Assembly (NCBI GenBank): GCA_017614995.1
Contig: JAGAAX010000005.1
Span: 1-64,000 of the forward strand
Source of the DNA: Spirochaetaceae bacterium
Lineage (GTDB): Bacteria > Spirochaetota > Spirochaetia > Treponematales > Treponemataceae
Direction of reading: 5' to 3'
DNA: 64,000 nt
Both the position numbers and the translations under genes were made by a program. The notes under the pieces are model-generated. The model was not told the origin of the DNA. It did no database searches and saw only the letters and a list, made by a program, of their open reading frames with translations. Shown piece after piece: positions 41,616 through 51,671 of the stretch (its first letter is position 1; every line of letters begins with the position of its first letter).

Positions 41616-43358
41616 ATGAAAAGCAGATTTTGCCTCAATAATAAAAAAAAGACTCTCTGTTTTCAGGCGGGTCTTTTTTTTGTTTTATTCATTAGTATTT
41701 GTCTTTTGTGCTTAACCGGCTGTAAAAAACAGTCGGCTAACTTTTCATTTGCAACATCAATGGATAATGTGGATTCTTTAATATCTTTGGGGCAGATGAA
41801 AGAAGCGAATGATTTGCTCAAAGAAGCTTCAAGCGTAGCATCTGAACCTAACGAATGGTTTGCGATTTACAAGCGTTATCTGCGTACCGGCAATACAAAA
41901 GAAGCCGGAAAGCTTATGAAGAAGGCTTATAAGAAATGTCCGAATAATGCAGAAGTTGCTGCGGTTTATGCACATCATCTTATTCAAGAAAAAAACTATG
42001 ACGAAGCACTTAAAGTTGCCTCAAGACTTGAGAAAACTCCATACGGTTCAATTTTAAGTGAACTGCGGTTAAAAAAAGCAAAAGCAGAAAATAACTATTT
42101 GAAGAGAGAATTTGTTCAGAGTTTTTGCGATGCAGCTTATGCGACAGGCAACGACCAGTATTTGCGCAACGCGGCTGTAATTGAAGCGTACAACGGTTTT
42201 ATTCAGGAAGCACTTGCGCTGCACCCTTACGGCGAAACAAACTATAACGAAGACAAACTTTTCTGGGCGTTAATCTCTTATGACGCAGGCAATTTTACGC
42301 AGACATATATTGATTTGTCGTCAATGGAACCTTCTGCCGAAGTAATGATTCTGAAGGCTGATGCCGCGCTTTATCTTGACGAGCAGAAACCGGCTTTTGA
42401 ATACTGGAAAGAATCGCTGAAATACGATCCCGGCATTTCGCCTGTGCCTTATTATAACTTGGCACACTATGCTGATTTGAACGGCATGCAGGCAGAGCGC
42501 GGCGAGTTTCTGATTCTGCTTATTAAATACTTTCCGGATTATGTGCCCGGTCTTGCCGCTTATGGAAATTACGCCTATGACATTACGCACCGCGAACAAG
42601 AGGACGCGATAACTTCTGCTGTAAGAAATGCAGGCTTTAAATCTTTGAGCATGGAGCAGAAAGATGCCGCGCCTGTTGTTCCTGTTGAGGACGCGCTTGC
42701 CCGCATGGAAGAGCTGATTGCTACAACCGGCGATGAGGCAATAACAGTAGAACGTGCAAAATTGCAGTGGAAAAACACAGAAAAATCAAACGACGAAAAG
42801 CTTGTTGATGTTTGGTTTCTGCTTGAAAAATACCCTGAAAACGAAAATTTAAAGCATTATGCAGTATGGCTTCTTTGTAAATTAAAGCGCTATGAAGAAG
42901 CTCAGTCATTGTTCAACAAATTTCTGGCACACAAATATGGCAGTGATATCTCTAAAGTGAATGCTGATTCATTGTCTGCTCTGGAATGTGAATATGCAGC
43001 ATATCTTTCTGCGATTAATGTGCCAAATGAACTCACGCCGGATTACAAACAGTCTGTGCGCCTGTACGAAAATCTGGTAAAGCATAATACAAAAAGTGTT
43101 CCTGTGCTGATGAATTATGGCTTGATAAAATATTCTGAGTCTCACTTACAGGATGCTTTTGAATTATACAATAAAGCTTTGCGGCTTACTTCTGATGAGA
43201 TTATAAAGGCAGAAATTCAATACAGAATGGGCTGCGTCTATGCATCTCAAAAAGATATGAAAAACGCCTTGATGTGTCTGTCTTATTGTTTGCAGTTGAA
43301 TCCTGAACATGCAAAAGCCCGCCTGCTGTACAAGAGGCTTGAAGGCTTAGCAAATTAA
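41616..43358 (+). CDS. TPR-repeat lipoprotein
   Basis: This 580-residue protein has a lipoprotein signal (LFFVLFISICLLCLTGC; lipobox LTGC with Cys near 35). Many TPR units span the mature part, for example MKEANDLLKEASSVASEPNEWFA, and DAFELYNKALRLTSDEIIKAEIQYRMGCVY near the C-terminus. It is probably anchored to the periplasmic face of a membrane as a protein-binding scaffold, perhaps in outer-membrane assembly. It follows nusB by 8 bases, and a strong bidirectional terminator closes the operon. Not assigned to a named family. Confidence 0.85.
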   Translation: MKSRFCLNNKKKTLCFQAGLFFVLFISICLLCLTGCKKQSANFSFATSMDNVDSLISLGQMKEANDLLKEASSVASEPNEWFAIYKRYLRTGNTKEAGKLMKKAYKKCPNNAEVAAVYAHHLIQEKNYDEALKVASRLEKTPYGSILSELRLKKAKAENNYLKREFVQSFCDAAYATGNDQYLRNAAVIEAYNGFIQEALALHPYGETNYNEDKLFWALISYDAGNFTQTYIDLSSMEPSAEVMILKADAALYLDEQKPAFEYWKESLKYDPGISPVPYYNLAHYADLNGMQAERGEFLILLIKYFPDYVPGLAAYGNYAYDITHREQEDAITSAVRNAGFKSLSMEQKDAAPVVPVEDALARMEELIATTGDEAITVERAKLQWKNTEKSNDEKLVDVWFLLEKYPENENLKHYAVWLLCKLKRYEEAQSLFNKFLAHKYGSDISKVNADSLSALECEYAAYLSAINVPNELTPDYKQSVRLYENLVKHNTKSVPVLMNYGLIKYSESHLQDAFELYNKALRLTSDEIIKAEIQYRMGCVYASQKDMKNALMCLSYCLQLNPEHAKARLLYKRLEGLAN

Positions 43359-43368
43359 GAACCTTATA

Positions 43369-43407
43369 AAAAAAGGACTTAGCAGCTTTGCCAAGTCCTT
43401 TTTTTAT
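43369..43407. terminator. bidirectional intrinsic terminator
   Basis: AAGGACTT and AAGTCCTT form a stem flanked by A-runs on the left and T-runs on the right, so it can end both the TPR-lipoprotein operon and the convergent groES transcript. Confidence 0.9.
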
Positions 43408-43418
43408 GCTGATAAACC

Positions 43419-43685
43419 TTAGTCAATTACAGCAATAATATCTGCTGCTTTCAAAATAAGATGGTCTTCGCCGTCAATTTTGATTGATGTGCCTGCGTAT
43501 TTGTCATACATAACGCGCTCACCGGCTTTTACCTTGATTTTTTCTTTGTCATCGCCTACAGCAATAACAACAGCAGTCTGTGTTTTTTCCTGTGCTGTAT
43601 CTGGAATGATGATGCCGCTTGCGGTCTTAGATTCAGTTTTTTCAGTTTTTACCAATACGCGGTCTGCTAATGGTCTGACTTTCAT
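43419..43685 (-). CDS. groES: co-chaperonin GroES
   Basis: This 88-residue protein has the chaperonin-10 pattern: VRPLADRVLVKTEKTESKTASGIIIPD (including the mobile loop), then KVKAGERVMYDKYAGTSIKIDG and a C-terminal ILKAADIIAVI. GroES caps the GroEL folding chamber. No groEL gene is beside it; in treponemes the two genes are commonly separated. A GGAGG site precedes the ATG, and a sigma-70-type promoter lies about 50 bases upstream. No CIRCE inverted repeat is visible. Confidence 0.96.
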   Translation of the reverse strand: MKVRPLADRVLVKTEKTESKTASGIIIPDTAQEKTQTAVVIAVGDDKEKIKVKAGERVMYDKYAGTSIKIDGEDHLILKAADIIAVID

Positions 43686-43734
43686 ATATCCTCCGAGTAA
43701 AATACAATTTTTGGACGTTATATCCTTTACATTA

Positions 43735-43764
43735 AATATACGAATTTTGCCGTCCTATCGTCAA
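43735..43764 (-). promoter_or_regulatory. promoter for groES
   Basis: On the minus strand, TTGACG (43764-43759) and TATATT (43740-43735) are separated by 18 bases, close to the sigma-70 consensus. It would start transcription about 45 bases before the groES ATG. Confidence 0.5.
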
Positions 43765-43819
43765 GGAAAAAAAGTTAATCAGCTTCAAAAAAGCGGCCGT
43801 TTGTGGTAGACTGAAAAAC

Positions 43820-46800
43820 ATGAATGATTTTGTCCATCTCCACGTCCATTCCGATTATTCGCTGCTTGACGGCGCTTCTAAAATAACAACATTGATTGAC
43901 CGCGCCAAAGAATTGGGCATGACAGCCCTTGCTCTGACCGACCACGGCAATATGTTCGGTTCTCTGCGCTTTGAGCAGGCCTGCCATAAAGCAGGCATCA
44001 ATCCGCTTGTCGGCTGCGAATTCTATGTTGCGCCGGGAAGCAGACACGAGCAGAAAGGCTCTGAAGATGGAAACCGCTATTATCACCTGATTTTAATTGC
44101 AAAAAATGTGGAAGGCTACAAAAACCTCTGTATGCTGACGAGCCGCGCCTTTACAGAGGGAATGTACTATAAGCCGAGAATTGACCTTGATCTTCTCAAA
44201 AAGTACAATGGCGGACTTGTCTGCCTTTCAGCCTGTCTTGCAGGTCAGCTTCCGCAGCTTTTGCTTGCTGGCAAACGGAAAGAAGCTGAAGAGCTCGTCT
44301 TGACATATAGAGAAATTTTCGGTGCTGAAAACTATTACATAGAGTTGCAGGATCATGGAATTCCAGATCAGCGCAGGGTTGCGCCAATGCTGATTGATGT
44401 GGCGCGGACGCTCGGCGTTCCGATGGTCGTTACAAACGATATACACTATGCGCGCCCGGACGATGCCGCCGCACAGGATATTCTGCTCTGTGTAGGACGA
44501 AAAAAGCTTAGAAGCGAGCCGCATGGTGCAGAAGCTTACGCCGGCGGTCAGTTCTACATGAAAAGCGGCGACGAGATGGCGCAGCTTTTCCCCGATTACC
44601 CGGAGATGATTACAAACACAAAGCGCATCGCCGACATGTGCGATCTCACGATTCCGCAGTACAAGACGCAGCAGTTAAAAGACTGTCTGCCTGTTTACGA
44701 GATTCCGAAAGAGTTTGCGACACAGGATTTGTATGTGCTTCATCTTGTTGAGACAGGCTTGCGGAAGCGCTATAAGGTGATTACAAAGGAAATTGTTGAC
44801 CGCGCTTCTTACGAGCTTGGCATTATTTTTCAGATGGGCTTTTCGGGCTATTTCCTTATAGTATGGGATTTTATCAACTGGTCAAAGACGCATGGAATAC
44901 CAATCGGCCCAGGCCGCGGTTCTGGTGCAGGCTCTCTTGTAGCTTATGCCATGACGATTACCGACATTGACCCTTTCAGGTTTAAATTGATTTTTGAGCG
45001 CTTCTTGAACCCGGAGCGCGTCAGTATGCCTGATTTTGACGTTGATATGTGTTTCGAAGGACGGCAGGACGTTATCGCCTACACGCGCGAAAAGTACGGC
45101 GACCCGCAGGTTGGGCACATCGTAACATTCGGTACACTGAAAGCAAAAGCTGTTATAGCCGATGTCGGACGCGCTTTAGGAATTCCGCTGGCTGAGGTGA
45201 ACATGCTCAAAAAGGGTGTGCCTGAAGGAATGAAGGTACATTTGAAAGATGCATTTGCAGACCCTAATGAGGATCATCCCGATTTTGGTCAGCTAAAGCC
45301 TTACAGAGATGACCCGCGCTACAAAGAGCTTTTTGACCTCTGCTTCAAGCTTGAGGACGTAAACCGCAATACTTCGCTTCATGCTTCGGGCATTGTAATC
45401 GGCAGAAGCGAACTGCCGGAATGGGCACCTGTCTACAAAGACTCAAAGACCGGCAAAGTCGCGGTTCAGTACACAATGGACATAATTGAGCCGTGCGGCC
45501 TTGTAAAGATGGACTATTTGGGACTCAAGACGCTCACGCTCATCAAATATGCCGAGCGCATTATACGCAAGCGCCCTGGATTTGAAAATTTTAAGACAGA
45601 TGAAGTTTCAGAAGAAGACGAAAAAACATTTGATTTGTTCTGCCGCGGTGATACCGTTGCAGTCTTTCAGTTTGAAAGCCCCGGAATGCAGAAGATTCTC
45701 CGCGAGGCACAGCCGCGCTGCATAGAAGATGTTGTCGCCTTGAACGCGCTTTACCGCCCGGGTCCTATGGACTATATTCCGAAGTACATTGAAGGTAAGC
45801 GGAATCCTGCTACAATTACGTACCCGGACCCATGTCTTGAGGATATCTTGAAAGAAACATACGGCGTTATGGTTTATCAGGAACAGGTAATGCAGGTTGC
45901 ACAGCGCATTGCAGGCTTTTCGCTCGGCGGTGCTGACATGCTCCGCCGTGCTATGGGAAAGAAGAAACTCGATGTTCTTATGCAGAAAAAAGAAGAGTTT
46001 ATTCAGGGTGCAATAAAGAACGGCTTTACGGCGGAACATGCTGGTGAAATTTTCGAAATAATGGTTCCGTTCGCCGGTTACGGTTTTAACAAGAGCCATG
46101 CGGCGGCATATTCTGTTGTTGCGTACCGTACAGCTTATCTTAAGGCGCATTTTCCGGCTGAATTTATTGCCGCCAACTTGACCAACGAAATTACGAGCAC
46201 AGACAAGCTGCCTGAATATATCGCCGAAGGCCGTTCTATGGGCATTGCCATAGACTCGCCTGACGTAAACCGTTCAGACAAGGTTTTTGATGTTGTTGAC
46301 GGACGCATCGTTTACGGTCTGCTTGGTATAAAGGGGCTTGGAGATGCAGCAGCCGACTTAATTGTAGAAGAGCGCACTAAAAACGGGTCTTACAAGAGCT
46401 TTATGGATTTTCTTGACCGCGTTGACTTGCATACCGTAAACAAAAAAGCAATAGAAGTAATGATAAAGACCGGCTGTTTTGACAAGGTTGATACAATTCC
46501 GCGCTCAATGCTTCTGCTTAATATGGAGCAGGCTATGACCTATGCCGACCAGAAAAAAGAAGATACTCGCTACGGTCAGGTAAGTCTTTTTGAAGATGCA
46601 GGCGAAAAAGAATATGCTGATTTTGTGTTTCAGCAGGCGGAAGAATGGACTTTGCAGGAAAAACTTGCAATTGAAAAAGAGCTCATCGGTTTTTATATTT
46701 CAGGTCATCCGCTTGATGAGTACCGCAGCATAATTGAAAAAGCAGAGACTATAAACATTGCAGAGCCGTCACGTGCCCAGAAAGGCAAAACCTATACAAT

Positions 46801-47281
46801 AGTCGGAATGCTTAAAAGCATAAAGACATTTACCACCAAAAAGGGCAGTCTGATGGCGTTCTGTCAGTTTGAGGACATAAACGGCACAATTGATCTGACT
46901 TTCTTTCAAAGAACATGGGAAAAATATAATTCCGTCCTTAAAATTGACGGAGTTTTCGGTTTTAAGGGAAAAGTTGACTTATCAAGAGAGACGCCTTCTT
47001 TTTTGGTAGACGAGGTTGTTGACCCAAAAGATTTGCAGGAGCGCGCCATAAAAGAAATTCATATTAAGCTTGAAAACGGCATAAAGACCGAGCGGGATAT
47101 TATGCCGCTTAAGAATTATCTTTTTGAGCAGGAAGGTAATTGCGCGGTTTATTTCCATCTTGAATACGGCAGCAAAAAATATGTTGTTATGGCAAACCAG
47201 CAGCTTACAGTTCCTTCAAATAATGAATTTCTTGAAGGCATAAAGAATATTTCTTTTGTTGAAAGCGTATGGAAAGAATAA
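43820..47281 (+). CDS. dnaE: DNA polymerase III subunit alpha
   Basis: This 1153-residue replicative polymerase begins with a PHP domain (HLHVHSDYSLLDGASK...LTDHGNMFG) holding intact metal-binding histidines. The catalytic palm follows (PIGPGRGSGAGSLVAYAMTI; MPDFDVDMCF), with fingers (ALYRPGPMDYIPKYIEGK; GVMVYQEQVMQVAQ) and GYGFNKSHAAAYSVVAYRTA. A C-terminal OB fold lies near 985 (YTIVGMLKSIKTFTTKKGS). There is no separate exonuclease domain, consistent with DnaE1 rather than PolC. No strong ribosome site is seen before the ATG. Confidence 0.97.
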   Translation: MNDFVHLHVHSDYSLLDGASKITTLIDRAKELGMTALALTDHGNMFGSLRFEQACHKAGINPLVGCEFYVAPGSRHEQKGSEDGNRYYHLILIAKNVEGYKNLCMLTSRAFTEGMYYKPRIDLDLLKKYNGGLVCLSACLAGQLPQLLLAGKRKEAEELVLTYREIFGAENYYIELQDHGIPDQRRVAPMLIDVARTLGVPMVVTNDIHYARPDDAAAQDILLCVGRKKLRSEPHGAEAYAGGQFYMKSGDEMAQLFPDYPEMITNTKRIADMCDLTIPQYKTQQLKDCLPVYEIPKEFATQDLYVLHLVETGLRKRYKVITKEIVDRASYELGIIFQMGFSGYFLIVWDFINWSKTHGIPIGPGRGSGAGSLVAYAMTITDIDPFRFKLIFERFLNPERVSMPDFDVDMCFEGRQDVIAYTREKYGDPQVGHIVTFGTLKAKAVIADVGRALGIPLAEVNMLKKGVPEGMKVHLKDAFADPNEDHPDFGQLKPYRDDPRYKELFDLCFKLEDVNRNTSLHASGIVIGRSELPEWAPVYKDSKTGKVAVQYTMDIIEPCGLVKMDYLGLKTLTLIKYAERIIRKRPGFENFKTDEVSEEDEKTFDLFCRGDTVAVFQFESPGMQKILREAQPRCIEDVVALNALYRPGPMDYIPKYIEGKRNPATITYPDPCLEDILKETYGVMVYQEQVMQVAQRIAGFSLGGADMLRRAMGKKKLDVLMQKKEEFIQGAIKNGFTAEHAGEIFEIMVPFAGYGFNKSHAAAYSVVAYRTAYLKAHFPAEFIAANLTNEITSTDKLPEYIAEGRSMGIAIDSPDVNRSDKVFDVVDGRIVYGLLGIKGLGDAAADLIVEERTKNGSYKSFMDFLDRVDLHTVNKKAIEVMIKTGCFDKVDTIPRSMLLLNMEQAMTYADQKKEDTRYGQVSLFEDAGEKEYADFVFQQAEEWTLQEKLAIEKELIGFYISGHPLDEYRSIIEKAETINIAEPSRAQKGKTYTIVGMLKSIKTFTTKKGSLMAFCQFEDINGTIDLTFFQRTWEKYNSVLKIDGVFGFKGKVDLSRETPSFLVDEVVDPKDLQERAIKEIHIKLENGIKTERDIMPLKNYLFEQEGNCAVYFHLEYGSKKYVVMANQQLTVPSNNEFLEGIKNISFVESVWKE

Positions 47282-47394
47282 TGGATTTAATCTAAAATAT
47301 GGCTGCAAAAAAATCTGCCACGCTGATGATTTTTTAGTATAATTATAGAAGAGCCGGTTATCACTCAAGGCATTAAAAAATACGAGGTTTTTGT

Positions 47395-47985
47395 ATGTTT
47401 ATTAATATTTTAAACTATCTGTCAGTGATTATTTCATTTTATACATTGATTTTGTTTATCAGAATTATCTTGACATGGATTCCTTCATTGGAATATTCAA
47501 AATTCGGCAAAATATTGGCTGAAATTTGCGATCCTTATCTGAATCTTTTTAAGAAAATCCGTATTCTTAGAACCGGCCCTTTGGATTTTACACCGATTCT
47601 TGCAATAGGAGTGCTTGTAATTATTTCTTCGGTTTTGCAGGGCATTGTAAGCACCCGCAGATTTTCTGTCGGCATAATACTTGCAGAGATAATCAGATTG
47701 TGTTGGTCTGTAATTCATGCTGTGCTGATTGTACTTATTATTGTTGTTTTTGTGCGGCTTATTGTAAGTGTCATCAACAGAGACACATCTCCAATCTGGA
47801 GCCAGATTGACAAAATGATTTCGCCTGTTGCCTACAGGCTGACAAACATGGTTTTCCCGAAAAAATTCGTAAAATATCAGACTGTTCTTATAGTGACACT
47901 TGTGGCTCTTATTTTGTCTCACATTCTGATTGAGATAATTTTAATGGGAGTTATTGCCAACTTTTTTTTGAAACTCCCGTTTTGA
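47395..47985 (+). CDS. YggT family membrane protein
   Basis: This 196-residue protein has two YGGT repeats. Each is a pair of hydrophobic helices flanking an RIILTWIP/DPYLNLFKKI pattern (residues about 20-90) and a second RLIVSVINRDTSPIWSQI, then KMISPVAYRLTNMVFP (about 120-165). YggT proteins are small inner-membrane proteins linked to osmotic or division functions. A GAGG ribosome site precedes the ATG. The recG gene follows 17 bases downstream. Confidence 0.85.
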   Translation: MFINILNYLSVIISFYTLILFIRIILTWIPSLEYSKFGKILAEICDPYLNLFKKIRILRTGPLDFTPILAIGVLVIISSVLQGIVSTRRFSVGIILAEIIRLCWSVIHAVLIVLIIVVFVRLIVSVINRDTSPIWSQIDKMISPVAYRLTNMVFPKKFVKYQTVLIVTLVALILSHILIEIILMGVIANFFLKLPF

Positions 47986-48002
47986 CAGACTGAAAATGTT
48001 AT

Positions 48003-50228
48003 ATGAAGCTGCGTGAAATATCCGTTCCTGTTACCTCGCTTCATGGGGTAGGCGAATCAACTGCAAAGCTTTTCTCTCATCTGAACATTTTCACTGTCGG
48101 TGATTTGCTAAGCTATTGGCCGCGCAGCTTTGACGACCGAACCAAATATGTTCCGCTTAAGGATTTTCAGCATGGCAAGGTGAATACTGTAGCAAAAGTT
48201 GTTGCCCACGAATGGTTCGGCTATGGCAACATGCGGACGCTGAAAGTGATAATCGAAGATTTTTCTGCGCGTGCCGAGCTTGTCTGCTTTAACAGACCGT
48301 TTCTTGAAAAATCACTTGCTGTAGGTTTTTCTGTGCGCGTTAACGGCTCTTTCAGTATGCGCTACGGCAATATTCAGTCTTCTGCATTTGAGGCTGAGTC
48401 TATACCGTCAGAAACGGCTCTTGAGCTAGAGGCCGATTTTGCTAAAACCAAGTCAACGCAAAAATATTCTGATTATTTCAGCTCAAAAAAGATTCTTGCC
48501 GTTTATCCGCTGACGGCGGGCTTGAGCCAGACAGCCATAAGAAAGGCGGTCGCACGCGCCATAAAAGAATACGCTAAAGGCATTTCAGACGAAATTCCAG
48601 AGGAAATAATCGCAAAGCACAAGCTTATGCACAAGGCAGAGTGCATTACGGCTATGCATATACCGAAGACAATGCAGGAAGCTGAACGTGCCAGAATCAC
48701 GCTGATTTTTGAAGAGCTTTATCAGTTTCAGATTCAGATTGGAATGCGCTCTTTGGCGCACCGCGGAAAACTGCCTGATGATTCAATTTTTGCGTCATCT
48801 TCATCTATTTTAGAAGAAGCCGCGCTTTCAAGAGAAAACACAAATGGCGCGCCGGATTCTGATTCTGCAAAAGCGATTATAGAGGCATGTTTCTTAGACG
48901 GGCTTTCTCCGCGCCAGAAAAAAGTGCTTGAGTCTTTGCTGTTTGAGCTTACAATAGACCAGAAAAAAGTTATAGCCGAGATGAACGCCGATATTGACCG
49001 CTCTTACGACTTAAAAAAGCCGTACGCTATGGCGCGTCTGCTTCAAGGTGATGTAGGCTCGGGCAAGACGCTTGTGGCTTTTTTTGCATGTCTCAGAGTC
49101 ATAGATTACGGCGGACAGTGCGCTATGCTTGCGCCGACTGAGCTTCTTGCAAGGCAGCACGCCGAAAATGCCGCAAAGCTTTTGCAGAACGCCGGAGTTT
49201 CACTTGCATTTCTTACAGGCAACATAAAGGCTGCCGGGCGCAATCTGCTTTTGACAGAACTTAAAAACGGAAATATTCAGCTTGTTATTGGAACACACGC
49301 GCTTTTTTCGCATAACGTGCAGTACAAAGACTTGCGGCTTGCTGTAATAGACGAACAGCACCGCTTCGGCGTTTTGCAGCGAAATGCGATTCTTGAAAAA
49401 GGGCGGCGCGCGGCAGATACAGCAGAAACAGGCTATATAACGCCAAATCTTCTGATGATGTCTGCAACGCCGATTCCACAGACACTTGCATTGTCCGTTT
49501 TCGGCGACCTGGATATTTCTGTGATAAAGTCTATGCCGTCAGGGCGCCTGCCGATAAAGACACATCTGACAAAGCAGGGCAGCGAAGAAAACGTTTACCG
49601 CTATGTACGTGCAGAGCTGCAACAGGGCAGACAGGCTTATTTTGTCTATCCGCTAATTGAGCAGGGTGACACAGACGAAGACCGCGGCAACAGCTTAAAG
49701 TCTGCCGAGCAGATGTATGAATTTTTGTCTAAAAAGATTTTCCCGGAATATAAGATTGCGCTTATTCATTCCAAAATCGAAGAAAACGAACAGCGCGAAA
49801 TAATGTCGCAGTTTAACCAGAATAAGATTCAGATTCTGGTCGCGACAAGCGTTGTAGAAGTCGGTGTTGATGTGCCTAATGCCACCTGCATGGTAATTGA
49901 ACACGCTGAAAGATTCGGGCTTGCCGCATTGCATCAGCTCCGCGGGCGTGTAGGACGGAGCAGCCTTCAGTCTCACTGCTTTTTGATTTATTCAGAAAAA
50001 CTTACAGAAGACGGAAAATCAAGGCTTAAGGCGCTTTTTGAAAGTAATGACGGCTTTTTTATTGCGGAAGAAGACTTGCGCTTGCGCGGACCTGGCGAAG
50101 TGCTCGGTGTGCAGCAGTCCGGCTATCTTACGCTGTCTATTGCTGACCCTGTCCGCGATGAAGCCATAATGAATGTGGCAAGAACCGAGGCATTTGAATA
50201 CATAAGACGCACTCACCCCGGCGCATAG
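48003..50228 (+). CDS. recG: ATP-dependent DNA helicase RecG
   Basis: This 741-residue helicase reverses stalled forks and branch-migrates Holliday junctions. The N-terminal wedge domain (LHGVGESTAKLFSHLNI; SYWPRSFDDRTKY) holds an OB fold. Helicase motifs follow: LLQGDVGSGKT (motif I) near 350, MLAPTELLARQH (Ia), VIDEQHRFGV (II, DEQH), MSATPIPQTLA (III), IHSKIEENEQ, LVATSVVEVGVDVPNAT, and HQLRGRVGRSSLQSHCFL (VI). The ending GPGEVLGVQQSGYL is typical. A terminator follows. Confidence 0.97.
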   Translation: MKLREISVPVTSLHGVGESTAKLFSHLNIFTVGDLLSYWPRSFDDRTKYVPLKDFQHGKVNTVAKVVAHEWFGYGNMRTLKVIIEDFSARAELVCFNRPFLEKSLAVGFSVRVNGSFSMRYGNIQSSAFEAESIPSETALELEADFAKTKSTQKYSDYFSSKKILAVYPLTAGLSQTAIRKAVARAIKEYAKGISDEIPEEIIAKHKLMHKAECITAMHIPKTMQEAERARITLIFEELYQFQIQIGMRSLAHRGKLPDDSIFASSSSILEEAALSRENTNGAPDSDSAKAIIEACFLDGLSPRQKKVLESLLFELTIDQKKVIAEMNADIDRSYDLKKPYAMARLLQGDVGSGKTLVAFFACLRVIDYGGQCAMLAPTELLARQHAENAAKLLQNAGVSLAFLTGNIKAAGRNLLLTELKNGNIQLVIGTHALFSHNVQYKDLRLAVIDEQHRFGVLQRNAILEKGRRAADTAETGYITPNLLMMSATPIPQTLALSVFGDLDISVIKSMPSGRLPIKTHLTKQGSEENVYRYVRAELQQGRQAYFVYPLIEQGDTDEDRGNSLKSAEQMYEFLSKKIFPEYKIALIHSKIEENEQREIMSQFNQNKIQILVATSVVEVGVDVPNATCMVIEHAERFGLAALHQLRGRVGRSSLQSHCFLIYSEKLTEDGKSRLKALFESNDGFFIAEEDLRLRGPGEVLGVQQSGYLTLSIADPVRDEAIMNVARTEAFEYIRRTHPGA

Positions 50229-50250
50229 TCTGCGCTCTAAACGCACAAAA

Positions 50251-50283
50251 AAAAGGCGGAAAAGCATGCAGCCTTCCGCCTTT
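50251..50283. terminator. bidirectional intrinsic terminator between recG and the sigma factor gene
   Basis: AAAGGCGGAA and TTCCGCCTTT form a 10-bp stem around AAGCATGCAGCC, with an A-run on the left. It can end the convergent sigma-factor transcript on the minus strand and recG on the plus strand. Confidence 0.85.
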
Positions 50284-50302
50284 CAGGATACTCTATAAAG
50301 TT

Positions 50303-51169
50303 TTAAGCCATGTAGCCTTCTAGTCTTATTCTTCTGTTGTATTGGCGCATGTGCATAAATGCGCTCTTTTCAATCTGGCGTACGCGCTCTTTTGTAATGT
50401 TCATCAATTTGCCGACAGACTGCAAAGAAAGCTCTTCTTTGTTGTCAAAGCCGAAACGGTAGCGGAGAATTTCTGCTTCGCGCGGAGGCAGCGTAGACAA
50501 TGTTTTCTGAACATCAGTCTTGAGATTTTCCTGAATTGCCTGTTCCTCAAGCGGAACCTGTCTTTCGTCCATAATTGCATCACCGACTGTTTTGTCAGTA
50601 TCTTCATGAGAAGCTGTGCTGTTAGAAATTGGCGCATCAAATGAGATAAAGTCATTTGAAATAACCATAATCTCGCGCACATGGTCTTTCGGCATTCCAG
50701 TAATTGAAGAAATAGCTTCGATTTCTTCTTCTGTTGTCATGCCCTTGTTGAATGTAGCGCGGATGCTTTCGATGTCGCGGATTTCTTGGATTTTATTTGC
50801 AGGCAGTCTGATTGTTCTGCCTTTTTCTTCGATGGCTTTAAGCATTGCGCGGCGAACCCACCAGACTGCATAAGACAAAAATCTGAAACCCTTGTCCGGG
50901 TTAAAATGCTCCACTGCCTCAATAAGACCGAGGTTGCCTTCGCTGATCAAGTCCTCAAGGTCAAGACCAAGATTCTGATATTGCTTGGCAAGTTTTACTA
51001 CAAATCTAAGATTTGAAGTTACAAGTTTATCTTTAGCTGCTTTATTTCCATTAAGAGCTTTTTTTGCAAGCTCAGTTTCTTCTTCTTTAGACAAAAGCGG
51101 AATCCGGCTGATTTCTGAAAAATAAGAACCCATTAAACTGTCGGCCTTTGTATACTGTTTATCAAGCAT
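50303..51169 (-). CDS. RNA polymerase sigma-70 family factor (RpoD/SigA-like, short)
   Basis: This 288-residue sigma factor lacks the long region 1.1 of primary sigma factors. It contains region 1.2 (SLMGSYFSEISRIPLLSKEEE), region 2 (NLRFVVKLAKQYQNLGLDLEDLISEGNLGLIEAVEHF and GFRFLSYAVWWVRRAM), region 3, and region 4 with a helix-turn-helix (LQSVGKLMNITKERVRQIEKSA). It is thus a group-2-type sigma, not the housekeeping factor. The start at 51169 has a GGAGGA site; the longer frame does not. It may direct a stress or alternative-growth programme (inference). Confidence 0.9.
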   Translation of the reverse strand: MLDKQYTKADSLMGSYFSEISRIPLLSKEEETELAKKALNGNKAAKDKLVTSNLRFVVKLAKQYQNLGLDLEDLISEGNLGLIEAVEHFNPDKGFRFLSYAVWWVRRAMLKAIEEKGRTIRLPANKIQEIRDIESIRATFNKGMTTEEEIEAISSITGMPKDHVREIMVISNDFISFDAPISNSTASHEDTDKTVGDAIMDERQVPLEEQAIQENLKTDVQKTLSTLPPREAEILRYRFGFDNKEELSLQSVGKLMNITKERVRQIEKSAFMHMRQYNRRIRLEGYMA

Positions 51170-51518
51170 TGTCTTTCCTCCAAAGGTCTGCACCTTTGTG
51201 ATTGATTTTGTTTTCATAATTCTTATAGCAAATAGCGTGCCAATTTTTAGAAAAATTCAGCAAAACATAAAAAATAAATAAAAGTATGCAATATAAGAAA
51301 ATAACAAAAAACTGAAATTTCACTTCCGCGTTAAAATTATTCAAATTGTGTCAAAATGAAACGCCGTCTTTTTCAGACTGAAAAAATGTGTTTTTTTGAT
51401 ACAAATGCGGATTGCTTTAAATAAGTAATAGCTGCAAAAGAAAAAAAAATTAAAAAAAAACGAAAAAAAATACACTTTCAGGTACAAAAAAAATGAAATC
51501 AGCATAGATAGTATATGC

Positions 51519-51649
51519 GGAATTGCTGCTTGATATTAAAGTTTTTCCATTAGAAGCTCTTCGGTTGTTGAATTAGGTTTTGGGTTGTCGGCAAACAGCA
51601 ATTTCCAAAAGGCACAGAATAATCCATGTGCGGGTTATTCTGTGCTTTT
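51519..51649 (+). promoter_or_regulatory. candidate structured leader ending in an intrinsic terminator
   Basis: GGAATTGCTG (51519-51528) pairs with CAGCAATTTCC (51596-51606), with one bulged base. It encloses about 67 bases that contain a GAAG/CTTC hairpin. A strong terminator follows at once: GCACAGAATAA (51612-51622) pairs with TTATTCTGTGC (51635-51645), followed by TTTTC. The lipoprotein start lies only 22 bases downstream. The arrangement is that of a transcription-attenuation leader. The upstream part of the gap (51218-51518) is A-rich and shows no gene. Confidence 0.45.
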
Positions 51650-51671
51650 CTAAAAAATTTTGGAGGCTGTT

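Noticed and set aside
43686-43819. CIRCE heat-shock operator before groES
   Set aside because: No TTAGCACTC-N9-GAGTGCTAA inverted repeat or near match is present; only a plain promoter is seen.
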